From Acidobacteriota bacterium (GTDB lineage Bacteria > Acidobacteriota > Terriglobia > Terriglobales > Acidobacteriaceae), in the NCBI GenBank assembly GCA_003225465.1, contig QIAH01000359.1, positions 1 through 35,022 on the forward strand: DNA of 35,022 nt. The letters run 5' to 3'. The notes under the pieces are model-generated. The model was not told the DNA's origin. It saw only the letters and a list, made by a program, of their open reading frames with translations, and ran no database searches. Every line of letters starts with the position of its first letter. The stretch's first letter is position 1. Of this stretch, positions 26,021 through 33,096 are shown one piece after another. A program made the translations under genes and the position numbers.

Positions 26021-28600
26021 ATGAAACGCAATCCCCGGGGCCCCAGCTTTTCACTGCTCTCCACAATTTTGCTGACGGCTCTTCTTCTCGTCGTCGCCAG
26101 CCCGCAACCCGCAGTCCTCGCCGCGCCGCCGCCCGGAGAAACTCCCGGCACAACGCCCGGCTCTCTCGGCATCGTCGGGAAAGACGGCAAAATCCAGGGC
26201 ACCTGCCCGCTGAAGCACACCGACGTTCGCGCCGGCATCAGCGGCTTCCTCGCCCGCGTTACAGTCACGCAAATCTTCGCCAACACGGCGACCCAGAACA
26301 TCGAAGCCATCTACACTTTCCCGCTGCCGCAGGACGCAGCCGTCGACGATATGACCATCCAGATCGGTAACCGCACTGTGCGTGGCCTCATCAAGCGCCG
26401 TGAAGAAGCGCGTGCCATCTACGAGCACGCCAAGAACACCGGCCGCGTCGCCGCGCTGCTCGATCAGGAGCGTCCCAACATCTTCACGCAGTCGGTCGCC
26501 AACATCCTGCCCGGCGAACAAGTCACCGTCACCATCAGCTACGTCGAAACCCTGCGCTACGAAGCAGGCGCCTACGAATTCGTATTTCCGATGGTGGTCG
26601 GCCCGCGCTACATTCCCGGACGGGCGACCGGCCATCAGGGCGGCGGCTGGGCGCCCGACACCAATCGCGTTCCTGACGCATCGCACATCACCCCGTGGGT
26701 CGCCGCCAAAGGCACGCGCGCCGGTCACGACATTTCGATGGAACTCGCGCTCGATGCCGGCGTCCCCATTCAGGATGTCCGTTCCAAATCGCACGACATC
26801 GAAGTCGATCGTCAGAGCGCCAGCCGCGCCAGCATCCGCCTGCGCGACGAAGCTGTTATCCCGAACAAAGACTTCATTCTGAAGTATGACGTCGCCGGCG
26901 CCGAGATCGCTGACGCCATCCTCACCACGCCCGCTCCCGGCCGCTCCAAAGGCGCTGGTGGTTACTTCACCATGGTCCTGCAGCCGCCCGCCCGTCTGCC
27001 CGAATCCGACATCCAGCCCAAAGAACTCGTCTTCGTGCTCGACACCTCGGGCTCCATGTGGGGCTTCCCGCTCGAGAAAGCGAAAGAAGTGATCAGCCGG
27101 GCGCTCGACGAACTTTATCCCGGCGACACCTTCAACCTCATCACCTTCTCGGGCGACACGCACATCGTGTTCCCCGAGCCGGTTTATCCGACTGCTGAAA
27201 ACATCCGCAAAGCGAAGGCCGTGCTCGCCAGCCGCACTGGTGGCGGCGGTACGGAAATGATGAAAGCCATTCGCGCCGCGCTGGTGCCCTCCGACAAGCA
27301 GGATCACGTTCGCGTCGTCTGCTTCCTTACGGATGGCTACGTCGGCGACGACATGGAAATTGTCGGAGAAGTCCAGAAACATCCCAACGCCCGCGTCTTC
27401 GCCTTCGGTATCGGCACCGCCGTGAATCGTTTCCTGCTCGACAAGATGGCCGAAAGCGGCCGCGGCGCAGTCGAATACGTCACCCTCGCCGACAAGGCCG
27501 ACGAAGCGGCCCACCGCTTCTACGAGCGGGTCCGCTCGCCACTCTTGACCGATCTCTACATCGACTGGGGCGGTCTGCCGGTCACCGACGTCTACCCGCA
27601 ACGCCTTCCCGATCTGTTCAGCGGGCAGCCACTCGTAATCAGCGGCCGTTTTACGCAACCCGCGAGCGGAAAGATCCGCCTCAAAGGCACGCGCGCCGGC
27701 GGCCCCTTCACCCGCGAAATTCCCGTGACATTTTCCCCCAGCTCCCCCCCATTCGACGCGCTGGCCGGCTTCTGGGCCCGCCGCCGCATCGATGACCTCA
27801 TGTCGCAAGACTGGCTCGGCTTGCAGCAAGGCGCCATGAAGCCCGCGCTGAAAGAGCAGATCACGCAGCTCGGTCTCGACTATCGCCTGATGACGCAGTT
27901 CACCTCATTCGTTGCAGTCGAAGACCGCATTGTCACCAAGGACGGCAAGCCGCAGCGCATGCAAGTCCCGGTCGAGATGCCCGAAGGCGTCAGGTACGAA
28001 GGAGTATTCGGCGACCAGAATCAATACGATGCCTTTGCGGCCGGCGCTGGTTCGGGCGGACGTGTTTCATCCGCGTTAATTGGAGGAGTTGTCGGCGGCG
28101 TAGTAAGCCGTAATTTGTCCGCCCCGCCAGCACCACCACCGCCATATCAGAGCGGCGCGACCGAAACCGTCGAAGTGCAGGCAACGGCACCTACGGTGAA
28201 TACCGAGACCACTACCATTACAACAATGCATAAGCGCGCTGCCCCCACTCCGAAGACGAAGGAGTCGGATGAGCGCGCCGCGTTGACAAACACCGCGCCG
28301 GTCCGGGATAAACAGCGCCAGCTGCTCGAAAGCAAGTTCCAGCCTGCCGTCCTGGCTGCGCTTGACTGCGCGCGCAAGAATGCTGCATCCTGCGCCAACG
28401 TTCACGCCGGCAAAATAGCCCTCGAGCTCTGGCTCTCCGAAGACTCGCCCGCAGTGCGCGCACAACTGAAAGCGCTCGACTTCGATCTCACGCAAACCCA
28501 CGCCACGAACAAGATGCTCACCGGCAATCTTCCCGTGGACAAACTCGAAACCCTGGCGAAGCTGACTGCCATCCAGTTCGTTTCGCTGCCACGCCGTTAA
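26021..28600 (+). CDS. VIT and von Willebrand factor A domain protein, exported
   Basis: About 859 residues. The ATG at 26021 is preceded by CGGAGG and opens a signal peptide (about 1-34, with a LLSTILLTALLLVVASP core). The VIT domain follows (residues about 55-190; FLARVTVTQIFANTATQNIE, YTFPLPQDAAVDDM, REEARAIYEHAK). The vWA domain starts near residue 334 with FVLDTSGSMWG, an intact MIDAS DxSxS motif, plus LTDGYVGDD later. The C-terminal 220 residues are not part of the known pair and include a Gly-rich stretch, a Pro-rich stretch, TETVEVQATAPTVNTET near residue 710 and two Cys. VIT/vWA proteins are thought to mediate protein-protein contacts at the envelope in bacteria; the partner is unknown. 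DUF4349 upstream is the likely operon mate. Confidence 0.92.
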   Translation: MKRNPRGPSFSLLSTILLTALLLVVASPQPAVLAAPPPGETPGTTPGSLGIVGKDGKIQGTCPLKHTDVRAGISGFLARVTVTQIFANTATQNIEAIYTFPLPQDAAVDDMTIQIGNRTVRGLIKRREEARAIYEHAKNTGRVAALLDQERPNIFTQSVANILPGEQVTVTISYVETLRYEAGAYEFVFPMVVGPRYIPGRATGHQGGGWAPDTNRVPDASHITPWVAAKGTRAGHDISMELALDAGVPIQDVRSKSHDIEVDRQSASRASIRLRDEAVIPNKDFILKYDVAGAEIADAILTTPAPGRSKGAGGYFTMVLQPPARLPESDIQPKELVFVLDTSGSMWGFPLEKAKEVISRALDELYPGDTFNLITFSGDTHIVFPEPVYPTAENIRKAKAVLASRTGGGGTEMMKAIRAALVPSDKQDHVRVVCFLTDGYVGDDMEIVGEVQKHPNARVFAFGIGTAVNRFLLDKMAESGRGAVEYVTLADKADEAAHRFYERVRSPLLTDLYIDWGGLPVTDVYPQRLPDLFSGQPLVISGRFTQPASGKIRLKGTRAGGPFTREIPVTFSPSSPPFDALAGFWARRRIDDLMSQDWLGLQQGAMKPALKEQITQLGLDYRLMTQFTSFVAVEDRIVTKDGKPQRMQVPVEMPEGVRYEGVFGDQNQYDAFAAGAGSGGRVSSALIGGVVGGVVSRNLSAPPAPPPPYQSGATETVEVQATAPTVNTETTTITTMHKRAAPTPKTKESDERAALTNTAPVRDKQRQLLESKFQPAVLAALDCARKNAASCANVHAGKIALELWLSEDSPAVRAQLKALDFDLTQTHATNKMLTGNLPVDKLETLAKLTAIQFVSLPRR

Positions 28601-28637
28601 AAGCCAGGGCTGGTCAAAGCTGGGGTCCTCCACACCC

Positions 28638-28723
28638 GGCCGCGACCAGCCCTGTACTCCACTCCGAGGAGGGACGGGCCGGCCGCGACCAGCCCTGTAC
28701 TCCACTCCGAGGAGGGACGGGCC
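28638..28723. repeat. Exact tandem duplication, 2 x 43 bases
   Basis: Bases 28638-28680 and 28681-28723 are identical and head to tail, each beginning GGCCGCGACCAGCCCTGTAC and ending GAGGAGGGACGGGCC. An inverted match to part of the unit, CCAGGGCTGGTC, lies just before at about 28604-28615, so a hairpin with the GACCAGCCCTG of copy 1 is possible. It lies just after the VIT/vWA gene stop. Confidence 0.9.
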
Positions 28724-28825
28724 ATCCAGTCGCGCAGCGACGTCAGAAGCTAGCCCCGGACATAAGTCCGGAAAGAAGGCGTGGAAAACCGCCGAGTCCC
28801 TTTCGGGACGGCACTCTCCATGCAC
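28724..28825. repeat. Composite small-hairpin repeat between converging genes
   Basis: Blocks in order are GTCGCGCAGCGAC (about 28729-28741), CCGGACATAAGTCCGG (about 28756-28771) and GTCCCTTTCGGGAC (about 28797-28810). The order and spacing resemble the element at 20028-20116, with different stem sequences. It fills the gap between the VIT/vWA gene and the CPBP gene, whose 3' ends face each other. Confidence 0.6.
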
Positions 28826-28837
28826 AAACGTAAAACT

Positions 28838-29818
28838 CTACACGCCCGACTCCGTCCCCACCCCAAACTTCACTTCCCGATACCGCCGCGCAAACACCAC
28901 ACACAATCCCACAATCACCGCGAAGCACAACACGCTCCCCTCCGGCCCCACTCTCCCGCCGCTCAGCCAATCCGGTCCCGCGAACGAAGGCCGCATCAAA
29001 TGCCCCGGCTCCATCGTCCCGCTGTCCGGCACCGAATACAGGTACGTCTGCCCCCAATCCCAGAACGCATGGAACCCGACCGCGAACCACAAATCGCCCG
29101 TCCGCCGCAAAGTCAAGCAAAAGAAAATGCCGATTGCCGCGGCTCCCAACAACCCAATCCAGCTCTCCCCGGGATTCCGAAAATGAATCGCGCCGAACGC
29201 GCACGACAACAACACAGCCGCGGGCCAGAATCCGATTCCGCGCGACAACGTATACAGCGTGTACCCGCGCAGCAGAAACTCTTCGAACAATCCCACCAGA
29301 ACGAAGTACACCGCCCAGAACACCGCAAATTTCAAGATGCGTCCGCCATGCAAAACTGGATGTCCGAAGTAAAACGCATGCACGCCCCGGAGCGCGATCA
29401 TCAACACGCTGATCGCTGCCAGTCCCCACGCCGCTCCCGCCCAGAACATCTTCCCGAACGCATGCCGCCGTGGCAGCCCATACTCATCCACCCTGCGCTC
29501 TTCGAGGTGCGCCATCAGAAGCGCGGGAGCGAATGCGGCCAACACGAGCGCCGCCTGTCCATACATCTCCTGCCACAAAATAGCCGCGCCACGAACCGGC
29601 TCCCGGAAGAACGAAGCTCCAATCCAGAATGCGAAATACGCCGTGAAGAAGCCGCAAATGAGGTAAATCGCCAGTCGCCAGATGGCGCGCACTCCCCGCG
29701 TCCCGCGGAAAATTCCCCCGGTTTCTCCCCGCGGCAAAGTGGACGAATTTTCGAACGAATCGCTCCCCTCACGGAGCTCTTCAGGCGGGATCGACGGCCG
29801 AGTTTCGGGCTCGCTCAT
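28838..29818 (-). CDS. CPBP-family intramembrane metalloprotease
   Basis: About 326 residues from ATG 29818 (MSEPETRPSIPPEELREG). An upstream ATG at 29887 adds 23 residues and would overlap the start codon of the divergent gene. About eight hydrophobic segments are seen. The CPBP (CAAX protease and bacteriocin-processing) motifs are present: FEEFLLRGY supplies the EExxxR motif, FGAIHF the FxxxH motif and FHAFWDWGQ the third motif. The predicted active-site Glu and His residues are therefore intact. The family cleaves membrane-embedded substrates, and bacterial targets are mostly unknown. Neither start has a good ribosome binding site. The N-terminal 40 residues are polar and probably cytoplasmic. 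Confidence 0.85.
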   Translation of the reverse strand: MSEPETRPSIPPEELREGSDSFENSSTLPRGETGGIFRGTRGVRAIWRLAIYLICGFFTAYFAFWIGASFFREPVRGAAILWQEMYGQAALVLAAFAPALLMAHLEERRVDEYGLPRRHAFGKMFWAGAAWGLAAISVLMIALRGVHAFYFGHPVLHGGRILKFAVFWAVYFVLVGLFEEFLLRGYTLYTLSRGIGFWPAAVLLSCAFGAIHFRNPGESWIGLLGAAAIGIFFCLTLRRTGDLWFAVGFHAFWDWGQTYLYSVPDSGTMEPGHLMRPSFAGPDWLSGGRVGPEGSVLCFAVIVGLCVVFARRYREVKFGVGTESGV

Positions 29819-29885
29819 CAGAAGTTCGCGGGATCGGGCCTCGCCATGGTAAAACACTCGTTCCTCATCCGGTTGACCGATTTTC

Positions 29886-31109
29886 ATGTTTGGACCTGTA
29901 GGCAGACCACAATGGATCGCCGGAGCGCTGCTTCTGGTCTTCCTCGCACAGTGCGCCTGGCTCGTGAGCCGCAGCTTGCGTGCCGGGCAAATGGACTTGC
30001 GCGAGTGGTACCGCCTCGACGCCGGTCTGCGTCGCTGGCACAATTTGCCGCGCACCAGCGCGACCTCCGATCCGCACTCCGTCGTGGGCCCGGGCCCGCC
30101 GCCGCGCATCCGCGACAACGATGGCTTTGATCCCGACCACTCCGCCCTCTGGTACCTGATCTCCTCCGCGCCGCTCTTGATCTGGCCTGGGCGCTTTCAG
30201 TCCGAAACGCTCCTCTATTGGGGATGGCTGGCCCGCCTTCCGCACCTCGTCTTCGGAGCTCTGTTGGGAGCATCACTGTGGTACGTCTCGCGCCGCCTTT
30301 ACGGCAACGAAGGTGGATTCATCGCGCTCACGCTCTACTGCTTTTCTCCCGGAGTGATTCGCGCGACCGCGCTCTGGTTTGCCGAACCCGAAATCGGCGC
30401 AGTCTGGGGAGCATTCGGCACGATCTTCACCGGCATCGCCGTTGCCCACACACTCTATGCTCCACGCGAAGTCGTACTTTGGAACTGGCGTCGCATGTTG
30501 CTTCTCGGAGTCTCACTCGCGCTGGCTATCGGCAGCCAATTCTCTCTCGTCGTGATGGCGCCGCTGGCGCTGGCGTTTATGCTGTATCTCGCGCCGACAC
30601 GCCGCGCTGCCGCCGCCATCATCTGGAGCGCGGCCTGCCTGATTGCTCTGGCTCTCCTCTTCGCCGCCTACTTCTTCCATCCCGTTGCCCTGTGGGACGG
30701 CCTCCATCATGCCTCCTGGTTCGGCATTACCTGGCAGGCGTTCACGATGTCCGTCGCATACCGCGAGCTCCTGGTTCAACTCGGGCAGAGCAGTCCGGCC
30801 CTGGTTCTCGCTCTACCGGCTGCGCTTGTCACCTATGCCCTCTGGCCAAGGACCCGTTATTTCGGCAATATCGCCCCACTGCTCGTCGCCGTGCTTTGCC
30901 TCGTGCTCGGCTTCGCCGCGCCCCATTATCAAGGCTTGGGTTTTCAACTTGTCGCCTTGCCCTTCCTGTTCGTCTTCGTCTCTGGAATTTTTGCGGACCT
31001 GCTGGAAACGAAACAGCGCACGCTTGTGCTAGCCAGCATCTCCGGCCTCCTGCTGGCCTACTCATTCTGGAGCCTGAGCGAATTAGCCAGAGTCGGCTTG
31101 ACGCGATAA
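29886..31109 (+). CDS. Polytopic membrane protein, possible GT-C-fold glycosyltransferase
   Basis: 407 residues. The ATG at 29886 is directly followed by TM1 (WIAGALLLVFLAQCAWLVS), so a later start is unlikely. About 10-11 hydrophobic segments follow. The first external loop is polar and contains IRDNDGFDPDHSALWYLI, reminiscent of the acidic loop and 'xPPLYY' segment of ArnT/PMT-like (GT39/GT83) membrane glycosyltransferases, although the match is loose. A second typical stretch, YCFSPGVIRATALWFAEPEIGA, resembles the pattern following TM4 in such enzymes. It could transfer sugars from a lipid-linked donor, but the function is unproven. It diverges from the CPBP gene and is followed 6 bases after its stop by a type A palindrome. 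Confidence 0.65.
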   Translation: MFGPVGRPQWIAGALLLVFLAQCAWLVSRSLRAGQMDLREWYRLDAGLRRWHNLPRTSATSDPHSVVGPGPPPRIRDNDGFDPDHSALWYLISSAPLLIWPGRFQSETLLYWGWLARLPHLVFGALLGASLWYVSRRLYGNEGGFIALTLYCFSPGVIRATALWFAEPEIGAVWGAFGTIFTGIAVAHTLYAPREVVLWNWRRMLLLGVSLALAIGSQFSLVVMAPLALAFMLYLAPTRRAAAAIIWSAACLIALALLFAAYFFHPVALWDGLHHASWFGITWQAFTMSVAYRELLVQLGQSSPALVLALPAALVTYALWPRTRYFGNIAPLLVAVLCLVLGFAAPHYQGLGFQLVALPFLFVFVSGIFADLLETKQRTLVLASISGLLLAYSFWSLSELARVGLTR

Positions 31110-31115
31110 ATGGAG

Positions 31116-31137
31116 CGACGGGCGTCCCCGCCCGTCG
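31116..31137. repeat. Palindromic element type A
   Basis: The core is identical to 10410-10431 (arms CGACGGGCG/CGCCCGTCG). It starts 6 bases after the TAA of the membrane protein gene and may terminate or protect its transcript. Confidence 0.85.
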
Positions 31138-31196
31138 AGGCCACTGCTCCGCGCATATCTTATCCATAAGTCCTATTATCCCAACCGCCTAGACCA

Positions 31197-31280
31197 CTCG
31201 CGTAGGGGCAGACGCCCTCGTCTGCGGAGCCCGCGTAGGGGCAGACGCCCTCGTCTGCCCGGCCGAGCAAAGCTCGGCTT
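31197..31280. repeat. Two tandem type B elements, the first truncated
   Basis: A first copy (about 31200-31229) carries only the GCAGACG/CGTCTGC hairpin. A second, complete copy follows (about 31232-31280) with GGGCAGACG/CGTCTGCCC and GCCGAGC/GCTCGGC around AAA. The rest of 31110-31397 has no recognised gene. Confidence 0.85.
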
Positions 31281-31397
31281 CTCTCGCCAGCATCTGATCT
31301 GACACCAGCGCCAAAAGGTTACCCCCGATTACTTTCTCTCCCACAAGCGAAAACGAAATCCCCTCCGCCGACATCTAACCAAGCAGGAGAGTGTGTC

Positions 31398-32186
31398 ATG
31401 CCGCTTCACCTGGAGTATCATCCCCGCATGCGGTACTGGATGCCCGTTTTCGCCGTTCTGCTGATTTCGTTCTTGACGCTTTCCGCTTCGGCGCAGGCGA
31501 ACGGTGCTCCGCCCTCGGTCACCTCCTTCGGTTTCGGCGGACATCCCGGCTTCAACGGTCCTCCGCCCAGCGTGACCTCGCTCGGCCCTCAAGGCGCAGT
31601 TCCGCCACAGCGCGTTTTTCATCAGCCTGGTTTCCGTCCGCAGCAGTCTGGCACACATCATCACCATCGTCAGAATCAGGGATACGCGTATCCCTACTAC
31701 GTGCCATATTACGTCCCCTACTCGCCGCTAATGGATCCCGACGAAGCACAAGCCGCAGACGAATCTGCCGCCGATGCTCCTGAGGATTCCAGCCAGTATC
31801 AAGGTGGCCCGACTATCTTCGACCGTCGCGGACCGGGTGATCCCGCTCCGAATGACTACCGTGCCGAGAAGCCACGAACCGCAGTTCCCAAGCCTCCGAG
31901 TTCCGTAGCGACTCCGGCTGTGGCCACGAATTCCGTCGCCACCCCGCCCGAGCCAGCGCGTGCTCCTGAGCCGATCGTGATCGCCCAGCCCTCCACCATC
32001 CTCATTTTCAAGGATGGTCACAAACAGGAGGTCAGCAATTACGCCATCGTGGGATCGAACCTGTTCGACCTCACTCCCGGACACCGCCTGAAGATCGCGC
32101 TTTCCGATCTTGATCTGCCCGCAACCCAGAAAGCCAACGACGATCAGGGCGTCGACTTCAAGCTTCCCGAATCGCCCGGCAGCTAG
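31398..32186 (+). CDS. Secreted protein with C-terminal DGH/DLDLPAT module (paralogue 1)
   Basis: 262 residues with CAGGAG about 9 bases before the ATG. A signal peptide lies within residues 1-32 (MPVFAVLLISFLTLSASAQA). A low-complexity Gly/Pro/His/Tyr-rich segment follows (GFGGHPGFNGPPPSVTS repeated in form, HHHHRQNQ, YYVPYYVPY), then a Pro/Ala-rich linker. The last 65 residues form a compact region: TILIFKDGHKQEVSNYAIVG, then LKIALSDLDLPATQKANDDQ and VDFKLP. The next gene ends in the same module, so this is a real domain rather than chance. I do not recognise a named family. It is probably periplasmic or surface located. Confidence 0.8.
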   Translation: MPLHLEYHPRMRYWMPVFAVLLISFLTLSASAQANGAPPSVTSFGFGGHPGFNGPPPSVTSLGPQGAVPPQRVFHQPGFRPQQSGTHHHHRQNQGYAYPYYVPYYVPYSPLMDPDEAQAADESAADAPEDSSQYQGGPTIFDRRGPGDPAPNDYRAEKPRTAVPKPPSSVATPAVATNSVATPPEPARAPEPIVIAQPSTILIFKDGHKQEVSNYAIVGSNLFDLTPGHRLKIALSDLDLPATQKANDDQGVDFKLPESPGS

Positions 32187-32192
32187 CTCCCT

Positions 32193-32843
32193 ATGCGCCC
32201 GCGCGCCATCCCGGCGTTCCTCGCAATCCTGCTCCTCGCGATGCCTGTCTGCGCGCAGTCCGGTCGCGGCTCGATGCGCATCTCCAGCTCTCCAGGATTC
32301 GGGTCCCGACACCACTCGCGCCTTTCTGGATCATTGTTTCTGGGAGATCCTTTCTGGAGCGACGCTTACTATGATCCTTCGCCGAATGTGATCGTCGTCC
32401 AGTCTCCGCAAGCGCCGCCTGCACAGACTTCGGCTCCAATTGAGGAGCACAAGGCCGCCGCGCCGTTGCTCATCGAGTGGCAAGGTGACCGCTACGTCCG
32501 CGTCACGTCCGAATCGACCAATGGTTCGCGTACCATTCAGCCGGATTACGTTGCTGACAAAACAGAGAGACATTCCACCCGCGCAGTCCCCGAGACGAGA
32601 TCAATCACCGAGCCGCCGCCCACCACATTCATTTTCCGCGACGGCCACCAGGAACAATCCAGCGACTACTCCATCATCTCGGGAGTGATCTACACTCGCG
32701 GCGATTACTGGACCAGCGGCTCCTGGTCGAAACAGATTCCCCTCGCCCAACTCGATCTTCCCGCGACGGTGAAAGCGAATCACGATCGCGGAGCCCCCTT
32801 CCGCCTCCCCACCGCCCCCAACGAAGTCATCACCCGTCCCTGA
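32193..32843 (+). CDS. Secreted protein with C-terminal DGH/DLDLPAT module (paralogue 2)
   Basis: 216 residues, starting 6 bases after the stop of paralogue 1, so the two are probably co-translated. The signal peptide is MRPRAIPAFLAILLLAMPVC followed by AQS. The middle contains PLLIEWQGDRYVRVTSES. The C-terminal module reads TTFIFRDGHQEQSSDYSIIS, then KQIPLAQLDLPATVKANHDR and FRLP. Shared positions with paralogue 1 are F(K/R)DGH, Y(A/S)I, I-L--LDLPAT-KAN-D and F(K/R)LP. It lacks the Gly/Pro/His-rich segment of its neighbour. The function is unknown. Confidence 0.8.
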   Translation: MRPRAIPAFLAILLLAMPVCAQSGRGSMRISSSPGFGSRHHSRLSGSLFLGDPFWSDAYYDPSPNVIVVQSPQAPPAQTSAPIEEHKAAAPLLIEWQGDRYVRVTSESTNGSRTIQPDYVADKTERHSTRAVPETRSITEPPPTTFIFRDGHQEQSSDYSIISGVIYTRGDYWTSGSWSKQIPLAQLDLPATVKANHDRGAPFRLPTAPNEVITRP

Positions 32844-32846
32844 CTC

Positions 32847-32895
32847 ACGTAGGGGCAGACGCCCTCGTCTGCCCGGCCGAGCGAAGCTCGGCTTG
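32847..32895. repeat. Palindromic element type B, complete
   Basis: It begins 3 bases after the stop of paralogue 2: CACGTAGGGGCAGACG, then the hairpin GGGCAGACG/CGTCTGCCC and the second hairpin GCCGAGC-GAA-GCTCGGC. There is no T-tract after it. Confidence 0.85.
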
Positions 32896-33020
32896 AGACG
32901 TATCTTCAGGAAACAGCTCTTTGGGTAGGCAATATTTCTTTCACTAGAAAAGCGGAAGAAACTCCCAAACGGCTGCCGATCTGGAGCGGGCTGAACTCTC
33001 CGCCGGGCTGGCGCCCCCGC

Positions 33021-33051
33021 CGCCCAGACGAGGGCGTCTGGGCCTACGCGG
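33021..33051. repeat. Palindromic element type B, inverted and partial
   Basis: Read on the minus strand it is CCGCGTAGGCCCAGACGCCC and then CGTCTGGGCG. The stem CCCAGACG/CGTCTGGG is paired but differs from the other copies. It faces the complete copy at 32847. The 253-base gap 32844-33096 has no recognised gene. Confidence 0.75.
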
Positions 33052-33096
33052 ATACTTCCCGCCCGTCAATGCCTCAAAAAACATCCAACTGCGAAC

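Noticed and set aside
26051-27829. 592-codon antisense open frame opposite the VIT/vWA gene
   Set aside because: The product has no family character and mirrors the codon bias of the real gene, so it is a shadow frame.
28638-28723. Tandem repeat considered as an attachment site or CRISPR
   Set aside because: There are only two abutting copies, with no spacer, integrase or tRNA nearby.
31197-31280. Possible short CRISPR array because of adjacent repeat copies
   Set aside because: The repeats are self-complementary hairpins placed nearly head to tail without regular unique spacers, and no cas genes are present.
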